Positions 24,612 to 32,878 of a stretch of 64,000 bases of DNA are shown in pieces. The notes under the pieces are model-generated. The model was not told where the DNA came from. It worked only from the letters and a program-made list of their open reading frames with translations, and searched no databases. How positions within the stretch are numbered: the first letter of the stretch is position 1; every line of letters begins with the position of its first letter. The position numbers were made by a program, and so were the translations under genes. Source of the DNA: JACMLD01 sp044227095 (GTDB lineage Bacteria; Bacteroidota; Bacteroidia; Chitinophagales; Chitinophagaceae); the NCBI GenBank assembly GCA_044227095.1, contig JBGAFV010000001.1, positions 4,402,001 through 4,466,000 of the forward strand, in the 5' to 3' direction.

Positions 24612-25223
24612 TTAAATAAATTTGATAGCAACACCTAACTGTATATGGCTGGAATACCATTTGTACCTGTTGTCTATATTGTTGATGTTGGTAATACCAC
24701 GATTGTACCTTCCGTAAATAGCAACGCTGCCAATGGTAAACTCTGCACCACCATTTATACTTGCTTCATATTTTTTAAACGCACCTTCACCACTTGTTAG
24801 CAGGCTTTCTGCATCAAAAATCATTTGGCTGTATTGCGGGCCTGCAGCTATATTGAAATATTTGTTCAGCCTGTATTTAAACATCAGCGGAACACTTATA
24901 TAACCCAGTTTAATATTGCTGGCAGCAAACACATTTCCTGTTGGCGGCACGTAATACACAAGAAAATCTGTTACGTTTACTTTTGTATTGTTCTGGCTAA
25001 ATAAAAGTTCTGGTTGAAAACTCCATTTGCTGTCAAAAGCTTTTTCTGCAAATCCACCTACCTGGAAACCGGCTGTATAACCTGTTGGCATTCCATTTCC
25101 ATTAATGTTTGAGAGGTTTAGATCGCCTTTTATACCAAACTGCCATTCTGTATTAACCGGCTTTGTTTGTGCGTTTACCATTACACTTAAAAAAATTGCA
25201 AGTACAGTAATTGTGTGCTTCAT
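24612..25223 (-). CDS. PorT-family outer membrane beta-barrel protein
   Basis: This 203-residue protein has a signal peptide (MKHTITVLAIFLSVMVNAQT). It has alternating beta strands with the OMP_b-brl_2/PorT pattern: WQFGIKGDLNLSNINGNG, YTAGFQVGGFAEKAFDSKWS, FQPELLFSQNNTKVNVTDFL, IKLGYISVPLMFKYRLNKYF, NIAAGPQYSQMIFDAE. It ends in an aromatic/hydrophobic strand (HIQLGVAIKFI). It is predicted to sit in the outer membrane as an eight-stranded barrel. An exact -7 box lies 33 nt upstream. Confidence 0.85.
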   Translation of the reverse strand: MKHTITVLAIFLSVMVNAQTKPVNTEWQFGIKGDLNLSNINGNGMPTGYTAGFQVGGFAEKAFDSKWSFQPELLFSQNNTKVNVTDFLVYYVPPTGNVFAASNIKLGYISVPLMFKYRLNKYFNIAAGPQYSQMIFDAESLLTSGEGAFKKYEASINGGAEFTIGSVAIYGRYNRGITNINNIDNRYKWYSSHIQLGVAIKFI

Positions 25224-25255
25224 AAAAATTGAGGTTGTTATTTTAATGTTCGTTT

Positions 25256-25263
25256 CAAAACTA
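25256..25263 (-). promoter_or_regulatory. -7 box TAGTTTTG of PorT-like gene
   Basis: An exact TANNTTTG match on the minus strand lies 33 nt from the start codon. There is no clear TTTG at -33. Confidence 0.5.
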
Positions 25264-25343
25264 TTCTATGATTGATATATGCTAGTCATAAAATCTGTCA
25301 ACAGGTAAAATCCATAGGTGAAAACCATTTTTTATTCAATCTT

Positions 25344-25374
25344 ATAAAAAAATACCGCCGGCTATGGCGGTATT
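25344..25374 (-). terminator. intrinsic terminator of Gly/Tyr-rich gene
   Basis: On the minus strand AATACCGCC-ATAGCC-GGCGGTATT is followed by TTTTTTATAAG, about 35 nt after the stop codon. Confidence 0.92.
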
Positions 25375-25409
25375 GATTTTTATACATGCAGTTTGTACAT
25401 GCTTGTGTT

Positions 25410-25847
25410 TTAATTTTTATAGTAATTGCTTTTAAGATCGTTGATGGCCTGGTCTCTTTCAACTTTTAACTGGTGTACGGTTTCTTTTCTTTCTTTACGG
25501 GTTAGGCTGTTATCGTGTTTTGCTGAATAAATCTTGTCGTCGTAATCACTTTTAATGTCCTGTATTTTCATATCCAGTTTAGAAGGACGGTGTGCGTATG
25601 CTGTGCTATAACCATATGGATAATATCCAAAAGGAGAATAATAAAAAGGCGCATACCCGTATCCGTATCCAAAACCATAACCCAGGCCAACACCTACTGA
25701 AACACGTGGTGCAGCAACATATACATGGCTAACACCAATATGACCACCACCATAATATCCACCACGAAAACCACCCCTAACAAAATGTTGGGCAGAAGCT
25801 CCCATAGCCAATCCTAAAGCAAACACTATTATCATTAGCTTTTTCAT
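25410..25847 (-). CDS. small exported Gly/Tyr-rich protein
   Basis: This 145-residue protein has a signal peptide (MKKLMIIVFALGLAMGASAQ). Residues about 25-85 are very rich in Gly, Tyr and Phe (RGGFRGGYYGGGHIGVSHVY, GLGYGFGYGYGYAPFYYSPF). The C-terminal 55 residues are a charged helix (DMKIQDIKSDYDDKIYSAKH, KERKETVHQLKVERDQAIND). The family is a common Bacteroidota hypothetical with no known function. A good promoter (TTG-N20-TATTTTTG) and a terminator frame it, so it is monocistronic and likely well expressed. Confidence 0.78.
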   Translation of the reverse strand: MKKLMIIVFALGLAMGASAQHFVRGGFRGGYYGGGHIGVSHVYVAAPRVSVGVGLGYGFGYGYGYAPFYYSPFGYYPYGYSTAYAHRPSKLDMKIQDIKSDYDDKIYSAKHDNSLTRKERKETVHQLKVERDQAINDLKSNYYKN

Positions 25848-25876
25848 GATTAAATAATTTTTATGCTTTACAGACT

Positions 25877-25907
25877 CAAAAATAATACAAAAGAAAAGTG
25901 GCTACAA
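25877..25907 (-). promoter_or_regulatory. promoter of Gly/Tyr-rich gene
   Basis: On the minus strand TTG (25907-25905), a 20-nt spacer and an exact TANNTTTG box (TATTTTTG, 25884-25877) lie 29 nt before the start codon. This is the most complete Bacteroidota-type promoter in the window. Confidence 0.65.
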
Positions 25908-26043
25908 GCTGTATAACCAATCAATAACAAAAGGTTTTTGCGTATAAACAATTGCTCATTTTCTGTTGTGTTTTCTTTAACAGTTATAAAGTTTTAATAC
26001 CGGTTTTTAATAAGTTCTTAATCAGTTTTTCAATATGTATACA

Positions 26044-26072
26044 AATAAAAAAGGCGCCTTAGTGGCGCCTTT
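26044..26072 (-). terminator. intrinsic terminator of cytochrome gene
   Basis: On the minus strand AAAGGCGCC-ACTAA-GGCGCCTTT is followed by TTTATTTG, 22 nt after the stop codon. Confidence 0.92.
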
Positions 26073-26094
26073 GTAAATAGTTTTCGGAATGCAA

Positions 26095-26445
26095 TTATTT
26101 TTCTACCATTCCGCCATCTTTCCATTTCTGGATAAGGGCGATTGTGGTATCGTTTAATTTATCATGTCTCATCGGCATAAAACCCCTGTCGGTTGGGTTT
26201 AATTTTATGCGGTGTAAAATACCATCAATTTCTTTTGAAACACCAGCGTATGTATCCAACGCTTCTTTATTGCCGCCTTTTGCTGGTATATGGCATGGGG
26301 CACAAGAATTCTGGATTATAGGTGCAATATGGGTTTCGTAAGTTATTGCAGCGGGGGCAGCAGCAGCTGCTTTTTTTGCACTATGGCAATAAGAAAAAAA
26401 TACAGCCATCATAATAATGACAGCAGAAACATACAGTTTTTTCAT
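26095..26445 (-). CDS. c-type cytochrome lipoprotein
   Basis: The start is placed at ATG 26445 (MKKLYVSAVIIMMAVFFSYC), which gives a lipoprotein signal; the upstream in-frame ATG at 26505 would precede the -7 box. The 116-residue product has one haem-binding motif CAPCH (in IIQNSCAPCHIPAKGG, about residues 48-52) and a likely distal Met in RGFMPMRHD. The rest matches monohaem domains of about 90 residues in Bacteroidota. The protein is likely tethered to the membrane facing the periplasm and carries electrons. It is divergent from the glutamine-synthetase-like gene. Confidence 0.85.
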   Translation of the reverse strand: MKKLYVSAVIIMMAVFFSYCHSAKKAAAAAPAAITYETHIAPIIQNSCAPCHIPAKGGNKEALDTYAGVSKEIDGILHRIKLNPTDRGFMPMRHDKLNDTTIALIQKWKDGGMVEK

Positions 26446-26468
26446 CAGTTGGCTTTTTGATTTATCAT

Positions 26469-26476
26469 CAAATATA
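26469..26476 (-). promoter_or_regulatory. -7 box TATATTTG of cytochrome gene
   Basis: An exact TANNTTTG match on the minus strand lies 23 nt before the start codon; a TTTG occurs 15 nt further upstream, closer than usual. Confidence 0.5.
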
Positions 26477-26633
26477 TTTAATTCTTTGTGACAAATTGCT
26501 GACAATCCAATTATTTATAGCAAGCCATTCAATTTTTTATGGTGGATTAAATAGTAAATTAGCGCTTACCGGGCTTGTAATAAACTGCCTGCCCTTGCAG
26601 GTGCATTCAATTATGTAAAAAACAATAGTATCA

Positions 26634-28004
26634 ATGCAGCACAATCAATTATTGACCGGCACAATAAAGCAATTGACCGATAAGGGCACCCAAAAAGTAA
26701 AATTGGCAGTGGTGGATATTGATGGTATCCTTAGAGGTAAAGTCATCAGTTTTGAAAAATTTAAATCAGTAGCAGAAAAAGGTTTTGGTTTCTGCGATGT
26801 GGTTTTTGGCTGGGATGCCAATGATGCGGCCTATGACAATGCAACATTTACCGGGTGGCATACCGGCTATCCCGATGCTACAGCAATAATTGACCTGGAA
26901 ACATTCCGCGAAATACCCTGGGAGAACGATTTGCCTTTTTTTCTTGCCGATTTTGGTGATGGAAAAGGTAAAAGCATGCCTGTTTGCCCAAGAGGTTTAT
27001 TGAAAAAAATTGCGCAGCAAGCCGCAGATGCAGGCTTTATCCCTTATTTCTCGCAGGAATTTGAATGGTTCAATTTTGTGAACAATGTAAATGAACTGTA
27101 CGAAAATAAATTCCGCAACCCCAAACACCTTACTAATGGCATGTTTGGCTACTCTGTATTAAGGGCATCACAACAAAGCGCATTTTTTCACGACCTGTTT
27201 GATTTGCTTACAAAATTTAAAGTTCCTATAGAAGGCATACATACAGAAACTGGTCCCGGCGTGTACGAAGCTGCTATTCTTTACAGCAAAATACTGGAAG
27301 CAGCAGACAGGGCAGTTTGTTTTAAAAGCGGGGTAAAAGAGATTGCATCCAGGCATAACATTATTGCAAGCTTTATGGCTAAGTTCAGCGAAGATCTTCC
27401 CGGTTGCAGCGGCCATGTGCACCAAAGCCTTTGGAGTGCAGACGGTAAACAGAATTTGTTTTTTGATAAGAAAAACAAAACCGGCATCAGCAGCATGATG
27501 GAAAGTTATATAGCGGGCCAGTTGCATTGCCTGCCACATATACTTCCTATGTTTGCGCCTACTGTTAACAGTTATAAACGCCTTACAGAAGGTGCATGGG
27601 CACCCACTACCCTTACGTGGGCTTTCGACAACCGCACCACTGCATTAAGGGTATTGCCTTCGGGAGCTTCTGCAACAAGACTGGAAACAAGGGTGGTTGG
27701 ATCTGATTCCAATCCTTACCTCGCAATGGCCGGCTGTCTTGCTGCTGGTTTATACGGAATAAAAAACAAACTGAAATTAAAAACAGCAGCTACTACCGGC
27801 AATGGTTATGCTGATAAAAAAAATGGTGTACTGCCAAAAAATTTATGGGATGCAACACAGGCCATGAAAACATCTGCACTCGCCAATGAATTGTTTGGGA
27901 AAGAATTTGTAGCACATTTTACTGGCACCCGCGAATGGGAATGGCGGCAGTTTTCTAAAGTTGTAACCGATTGGGAACTGCAGCGATACTTTGAGATAAT
28001 TTAA
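26634..28004 (+). CDS. glutamine-synthetase-family gamma-glutamyl ligase
   Basis: This 456-residue protein of the glutamine synthetase fold has the N-terminal beta-Grasp segment VVDIDGILRGK(V)IS, then PIEGIHTETGPGVYEAAI (metal Glu), DLPGCSGHVHQSL (metal His, ATP site), NSYKRLTEGAWAPTTLTWAF with NRTTALRV, and ETRVVGSDSNPYLAMA. The adenylylation loop of GlnA and the canonical ammonia-site features are not evident, and the length and sequence fit PuuA/GlnA4-type ligases that gamma-glutamylate amines. Its neighbours are an iron alcohol dehydrogenase, a gamma-glutamyl hydrolase and an aldehyde dehydrogenase, which argues for amine or amino alcohol catabolism rather than nitrogen assimilation. The substrate is not known. 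Confidence 0.88.
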   Translation: MQHNQLLTGTIKQLTDKGTQKVKLAVVDIDGILRGKVISFEKFKSVAEKGFGFCDVVFGWDANDAAYDNATFTGWHTGYPDATAIIDLETFREIPWENDLPFFLADFGDGKGKSMPVCPRGLLKKIAQQAADAGFIPYFSQEFEWFNFVNNVNELYENKFRNPKHLTNGMFGYSVLRASQQSAFFHDLFDLLTKFKVPIEGIHTETGPGVYEAAILYSKILEAADRAVCFKSGVKEIASRHNIIASFMAKFSEDLPGCSGHVHQSLWSADGKQNLFFDKKNKTGISSMMESYIAGQLHCLPHILPMFAPTVNSYKRLTEGAWAPTTLTWAFDNRTTALRVLPSGASATRLETRVVGSDSNPYLAMAGCLAAGLYGIKNKLKLKTAATTGNGYADKKNGVLPKNLWDATQAMKTSALANELFGKEFVAHFTGTREWEWRQFSKVVTDWELQRYFEII

Positions 28005-28249
28005 AGCTGCAAGGTTAAAGCTGCAAGGTTTTAGCTACAAGGTTTTAGCTACAAGCTACAAGATTTTAGCTTCAAGCGAAAAGATTGTGCAGCATATAAC
28101 GTGTAGTTTGAAACTTTCAACTTATAACTTGCAGCTTGAAGCTTGCAGCTTGAAACTTTCAACTTGTAGCTTGCAGCTTATAACTTGCAGCTTGAAACTT
28201 TCAGCTTGCAGCTTATAACTTGCAGCTTGAAGCTTTCAACTCATACTTT
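28005..28249. repeat. 35-register heptanucleotide tract with inverted halves
   Basis: The tract begins right after the ligase stop codon and is exactly 245 nt. Twelve registers of AGCTNNA/AGGTTTT type (28005-28088) are followed by a 21-nt centre (28089-28109) and twenty registers of the reverse-complement type (GAAACTT, TCAACTT, ATAACTT, GCAGCTT and variants, 28110-28249). The whole can fold into one long imperfect hairpin in the operon's intergenic space. It ends 16 nt before the Fe-ADH start. Confidence 0.92.
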
Positions 28250-28265
28250 AAAACAAAAACGATTC

Positions 28266-29417
28266 ATGATAGACTTTAACACCGTAAGACAATATAACTT
28301 TCCAACAATCATCCGCTTTGGAGCAGGAGCAGTAAAAGAATTACCGGAACATTTAAAAGCAAATGGATTAAAAAAACCTTTGCTGGTAACAGACCCAATG
28401 GTGGCGCAACTGGATTTTTTCAAACAAATAATTAAAGATCTTGAAGCTGCATCCATTTCAGTAGAAGTGTTTGCAGATATACATAAGAACCCGGTAAAGT
28501 CTGATGTACTAAAAGGGAAGGATGCTTATAATGCGGCAAACCGCGATTGTATTATTGGCATTGGCGGCGGCGCAGCTATGGACGTTGCAAGAGCAGTTGT
28601 ACTAAGCATTAACCATCATCGTGATTTATTTGATTACGATGATTTGCTTGGCGGCGATAAATATGTTACCGAAGCTGTTCCTTATTTTATTACCATTCCT
28701 ACTACAAGCGGCACTGGTAGTGAAGTAGGTCGCAGCGCTATTATCTCCGAAGATGATACACACCGGAAAAGAATTTTGTTTCACCCAAAACTATTGGCTA
28801 AAATAATTTTTGCGGATCCTTTGCTTACAATGGATTTGCCGGCGTTTGTTACGGCAGCTACAGGCATGGATGCACTTACACATAACATGGAAGCGTTTTT
28901 AGCAAAAGGCTTTCACCCAATGGCAGACGGTATTGCGCTGGAAGGCATTACGCTAATCAATGAATCTATAGCAACCGCAGTAAACAAACCAGATCTTGCT
29001 TCGCGCAGCAAAATGATGATAGCTTCCTTAATGGGTGCCGTTGCATTTCAAAAAGGACTTGGCGTTGTACATTCACTTGCGCATCCATTATCTGCTTTTC
29101 TTGATACGCACCACGGCCTTGCCAATGCAGTAAACCTGCCTTACGGCATGCAGTTTAATATTGATGGTTTTGAAGACAAGTTTAAAAGAATTGCTACAGC
29201 CATGAACCTGCAAAAACAAACTGGTGAAGCTGTAGTAAAACATTTGTTTGATCTTAACCAGCAGGTAAACATGCCCATAAAACTTAGTGGCATTGGCGTA
29301 AAACAGGAACATATAGAAACGCTGAGCGATTTGGCTTTTGCAGATTTCTGTCACCCCAATAATCCCAAACCGGTAACAAGGGCCGATTTTAAAACATTAT
29401 ACACCGCAGCATTGTAA
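28266..29417 (+). CDS. iron-containing alcohol dehydrogenase
   Basis: The start is placed at ATG 28266 (MIDFNTVRQYNFPTIIRFG); the frame upstream is repeat DNA. The 383-residue product has the Fe-ADH nucleotide motif GIGGGAAMDVARAV (about 97-110), PTTSGTGSEV(G)RSAII, the metal region AATGMDALTHNMEAF(L), a His-rich segment VVHSLAHPLSAFLDTHHG with the conserved metal His residues, and LPYGMQFN. Members oxidise or reduce short alcohols, aldehydes, gamma-hydroxybutyrate or gamma-glutamylated amino alcohols. In this operon, with a gamma-glutamyl ligase and an aldehyde dehydrogenase, an alcohol-to-aldehyde step is the natural reading. It is cytosolic. Confidence 0.88.
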   Translation: MIDFNTVRQYNFPTIIRFGAGAVKELPEHLKANGLKKPLLVTDPMVAQLDFFKQIIKDLEAASISVEVFADIHKNPVKSDVLKGKDAYNAANRDCIIGIGGGAAMDVARAVVLSINHHRDLFDYDDLLGGDKYVTEAVPYFITIPTTSGTGSEVGRSAIISEDDTHRKRILFHPKLLAKIIFADPLLTMDLPAFVTAATGMDALTHNMEAFLAKGFHPMADGIALEGITLINESIATAVNKPDLASRSKMMIASLMGAVAFQKGLGVVHSLAHPLSAFLDTHHGLANAVNLPYGMQFNIDGFEDKFKRIATAMNLQKQTGEAVVKHLFDLNQQVNMPIKLSGIGVKQEHIETLSDLAFADFCHPNNPKPVTRADFKTLYTAAL

Positions 29418-29425
29418 TTATAAAA

Positions 29426-30142
29426 ATGACGATAGGACTAACATATACGGGCTCAGAAGAAAAACACAACAATTATGTACGCTGGCTAAAACAGCAGGAT
29501 GACACAATACATATTGTTACACTCTCTGTAGAAACAAAAGAAAACAAAGGAAATATAGAAGATTGCGACGCACTTGTTTTATCTGGCGGAATTGATGTAC
29601 ACCCAGGCTATTACAACAGCAATAATTTTGTATACCCCAATATGCCGCAACAGTTTTATGAGAAGAGAGATGCGTTTGAAAAAAAACTTTTCCTTGAAGC
29701 ACAAAAAAGAAAAATGCCTGTACTGGGCGTTTGCCGGGGATTGCAATTGATCAATTGTATTTTGGGTGGAGATTTGCAGCAGGATCTCGCAGGCAAAAAC
29801 AGTATTCACAAAGCAATAGTAGATGAAAATAAAAAGCAGTTTGATAAAGCACATGGCTTGCATATTGTAAACGAAACAATATTGTTTAAAATAAACCGCT
29901 CCCAAAGAGGAATGATTAATAGTGCCCATCACCAGTGTGTAAATAAAGTAGCGGATGAATTAATGGTGAACTGTACATCCGACGACAATGTGATAGAAGG
30001 CCTTGAATGGAAGAATAAAACCGGCAAACCATTCCTGCTTTGTATACAATGGCACCCGGAACGCATGCTTGAATTTCAACAGGAAAATTCAGCCTTATCT
30101 GCAGGAATAAGAAAACAATTTTTTGAGGCAATAAAAAAATAA
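29426..30142 (+). CDS. gamma-glutamyl-amide hydrolase (PuuD-like, peptidase C26)
   Basis: This 238-residue class I glutamine amidotransferase-fold protein starts 8 nt after the Fe-ADH stop. The nucleophile is Cys103 in VLGVCRGLQLIN. The catalytic His210 and Glu212 are in IQWHPE, so the triad is complete. SGGIDVHPGYY (about 53-63) and NSAHHQCV match gamma-glutamyl-GABA hydrolases. It would release glutamate from a gamma-glutamylated acid. Standalone placement within the ligase operon, with no synthetase domain, fits PuuD. Confidence 0.9.
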   Translation: MTIGLTYTGSEEKHNNYVRWLKQQDDTIHIVTLSVETKENKGNIEDCDALVLSGGIDVHPGYYNSNNFVYPNMPQQFYEKRDAFEKKLFLEAQKRKMPVLGVCRGLQLINCILGGDLQQDLAGKNSIHKAIVDENKKQFDKAHGLHIVNETILFKINRSQRGMINSAHHQCVNKVADELMVNCTSDDNVIEGLEWKNKTGKPFLLCIQWHPERMLEFQQENSALSAGIRKQFFEAIKK

Positions 30143-30153
30143 AGCAATACTAA

Positions 30154-31518
30154 ATGACAATTATAAATCCTGCAACACAGGAAGCTATCGCAGAGATTGC
30201 AGAAGATACTAAAGAAACAATAGCAGGCAAATTTAACCGGTTAAAGCAAGGCCAGCCTTTATGGGCTGCTAAAACCGTACAGGAACGTATAGACATTATT
30301 GAAAAGTTTTACAATTTGCTGGATGCCGAAAAAGATGAGCTTGCCAAAACATTAACGGCAGAAATGGGCAAACCATTACAACAATCTTACAATGAAATAA
30401 ACGGTGCCCGCGGCAGGATCAAATACTTTATTGATAATGCAGCAAAATATCTTTCAGAAGAATGGGTAGTAAAAGAAGGTGGCACCCGTGAAAAAATAGT
30501 GTATGAACCACTTGGCGTAATAGCAAATATATCTGCCTGGAACTATCCCTACCTGGTAGGCACAAACGTTTTTATAACTGCTTTAATTGGTGGCAATGCT
30601 GTTTTGTACAAACCTTCAGAATACACATTGCTTACCGGTATGCACATACAGCGTTTGTTTTATAAAGCCGGCGTACCAGAAAATGTTTTTATAGTTGCTG
30701 CAGGTGCTGCTGCTGTTGGAGAAGCTATTCTTTCATTGCCGCTTAATGGTTATTTTTTTACAGGCAGCTATAACACCGGAAAATACATTGCAGAAAAAAC
30801 AGCGCATAAGCTCGTTCCTGTTCAGCTTGAACTTGGAGGAAAAGATCCGCTTTACATTGCAGACGACATAGAAGATATAAAAGCAGTTGCTATTGGTACT
30901 GCTGACGGTGCATTTTACAACAATGGCCAAAGCTGCTGTAGTGTAGAAAGAATTTATGTGCACGAAAAAATTTATGATGAATATGTAAACGCATTTGTAC
31001 AGGAAGTAAACTCATACAAAACGGGGCTGCCAACTGAAGAAGGCGTTTATATTGGGCCGCTTACAAGGAGTGCACAAATAAAAGTACTAGAACACCAGGT
31101 TAAAGATGCCATTGACAAAGGCGCAACACTGTTAACAGGGGGAAAAAAAATAAAAGACAATTATTTTGAGCCGACTGTTGTAATTAATGTAAACAACCAA
31201 ATGGCATTGATGCGTGATGAATCTTTTGGTCCTGTCATTGGCATTATGAAAGTTAAAAATGATGAAGAAGCAATTCAGTTAATGCTGGATACAGAATACG
31301 GATTAACAGCTGGCGTTTATTCAAAAGACTTTGACCGTGCTGAAAAAATAATGAAGCAAATGAATACCGGTACTGTATACTGGAACTGCTGCGACCGTGT
31401 AAGCGCTGCCCTCCCCTGGAGCGGCCGCAAAAATTCTGGCCTTGGTGCCACACTTTCTCACCAGGGCATTTACGCTTTTGTTCAACCCAAAGCTTATCAT
31501 ATAAGAGGGAATAGTTGA
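30154..31518 (+). CDS. aldehyde dehydrogenase (NAD(P)-dependent)
   Basis: This 454-residue ALDH starts 11 nt after the hydrolase gene. It has the Rossmann segment GVIANISAWNYPYLVGTNVF, Glu226 in VQLELGGKDP, catalytic Cys261 in NNGQSCCSVER, and ESFGPVIGI and PWSGRKNSGLG near the end. The sequence falls with succinate-semialdehyde or short-chain aldehyde dehydrogenases; motif reading alone does not fix the substrate. As last gene of the four-gene operon it would oxidise the aldehyde made by the Fe-ADH. Confidence 0.88.
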   Translation: MTIINPATQEAIAEIAEDTKETIAGKFNRLKQGQPLWAAKTVQERIDIIEKFYNLLDAEKDELAKTLTAEMGKPLQQSYNEINGARGRIKYFIDNAAKYLSEEWVVKEGGTREKIVYEPLGVIANISAWNYPYLVGTNVFITALIGGNAVLYKPSEYTLLTGMHIQRLFYKAGVPENVFIVAAGAAAVGEAILSLPLNGYFFTGSYNTGKYIAEKTAHKLVPVQLELGGKDPLYIADDIEDIKAVAIGTADGAFYNNGQSCCSVERIYVHEKIYDEYVNAFVQEVNSYKTGLPTEEGVYIGPLTRSAQIKVLEHQVKDAIDKGATLLTGGKKIKDNYFEPTVVINVNNQMALMRDESFGPVIGIMKVKNDEEAIQLMLDTEYGLTAGVYSKDFDRAEKIMKQMNTGTVYWNCCDRVSAALPWSGRKNSGLGATLSHQGIYAFVQPKAYHIRGNS

Positions 31519-31532
31519 TTGGTTGAATAGTT

Positions 31533-32050
31533 TAACCACAGAGACACGGATACACAGGGAAGCACAGAGGAATTTTTAACGCTCAAATAGGAAGAAGCCT
31601 GGATTGTGCTAATGCATTAAAGGCGGATCATTTAAGGCGATACACAGAGGGTTTCTTCGAAACCGCTAACTTGTAGCTATTGGCTAATAGCTTGTAGCTT
31701 TCTTAACCACAGAGACACGGATACACAAGGAAGCACAGAGGAATTTTTAACGCTTAATTACGAAGGTGCGGAAATTGGATTAGTTCGCTTAATGATAGAT
31801 CACTTTTAAAGCGATACACAGGGGGTTTCTTCGAAACCGCTAACTTGTAGCTATTGGCTAATAGCTTGTAGCTTTCTTAACCACAGAGACACGGATACAC
31901 AGGTAAGCACAAAGGGATTTTTAACGCTTAAATAGGAAGAAGTCTGGATTGTGCTAATGCATTTATGGCGGATCTTTTAAAGCGATAACACAGGGGCTTT
32001 CTTCGAAACCACTAACTTGTAGCTAGTAGCTAACAGCTTGCAGCTTTCTT
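31533..32050. repeat. three tandem ~172-bp blocks containing heptamers
   Basis: TAACCACAGAGACACGGATA begins copies at 31533, 31704 and 31878 (periods 171 and 174). Each also has AATTTTTAACGCT, AAAGCGATA-ACACAG, GGTTTCTTCGAAACC (palindrome) and then 7-nt registers (TGTAGCT, ATTGGCT, AATAGCT, TGTAGCT). No gene is present. Confidence 0.92.
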
Positions 32051-32081
32051 ACAAGCTTGTAGCTTTCTTATAAATTCTGGT

Positions 32082-32738
32082 TCAAAACAAACTATACTGG
32101 CGAAGGGAATTCATTGGCTTTATCATCAGCCTGTAGAAAATGAAATAAAAAATAAAACCAACCAAAGCGCCTGACGTGTTGAGTATAACATCGTCTATAT
32201 CGGTTACACGTGAATTTGTAGCCAGTTGCATAAGTTCTATACATACAGATACAAGCATCGCTACAAAAACTACGGAAAGAAAATCTCTTGTACGTTTATA
32301 CATTAACGGCAGGTAAATACCCAATGGCAGCAGCATAAAAAAATTGCCTACTGTTTCATACTTCAGCAAATGCCTTGCTTTTAAAAAAAGAAAAGGAGTA
32401 AGGTTTACACCATCTTTTACATTTACCCTGTGCGCCATATTTTGCCACCAGTTATGTGCAGATACTTCATTAAAGAAAATAAAATAACCAGTTAGTGTTA
32501 ATACGCTGAAAATGAAAACATAAAAACTGGATTGAACAAGTATGTCAGTAGCGGATTCCTGTTTGCGTTTTTTTATCCCGATGACAACCCAGCAATAAAA
32601 CAACAATAAAGACACAATGAGCGCAAACGGTCTTCTTCCTGCTAAATGCCTGAACTGATGAAAATGATAGAGATAGATGTATACACAGCTCAATACAAGA
32701 ACCGGCATAAATACTAGTATTTTTCTAAACAGATTCAT
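32082..32738 (-). CDS. VanZ-family membrane protein
   Basis: This 218-residue protein has five or six hydrophobic helices and the VanZ signature: VGNFFMLLPLGIYLPLMYKR (about 128-147), SVCIELMQL (about 163-171), and RVTDIDDVILNTSGALVGFI (about 176-195). VanZ-like proteins sit in the cytoplasmic membrane; except for teicoplanin tolerance in enterococci their role is unknown. The N-terminal half carries two additional helices. The gene is single and convergent with the repeat block. Confidence 0.88.
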   Translation of the reverse strand: MNLFRKILVFMPVLVLSCVYIYLYHFHQFRHLAGRRPFALIVSLLLFYCWVVIGIKKRKQESATDILVQSSFYVFIFSVLTLTGYFIFFNEVSAHNWWQNMAHRVNVKDGVNLTPFLFLKARHLLKYETVGNFFMLLPLGIYLPLMYKRTRDFLSVVFVAMLVSVCIELMQLATNSRVTDIDDVILNTSGALVGFIFYFIFYRLMIKPMNSLRQYSLF

Positions 32739-32878
32739 CTAATTCAATAACAGGTAAGTTAAGGTTTTATTGCCTTAATCAGGTCTTAATATTCTGCTAT
32801 TTAAGCAAACTGTGTTAAGATATTTTTCGAGTGTTATACAATCCGGGGATTTTATTTACCATTGTTATAAAATAAGCA

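Noticed and set aside
28185..28265. Upstream in-frame start for the iron alcohol dehydrogenase
   Set aside because: The added 27 residues come from the heptamer tract; family homology begins at ATG 28266.
31533..32050. CRISPR-like regular repeats
   Set aside because: Repeat blocks are about 172 bp, only three copies, with no unique spacers of constant length and no cas genes.
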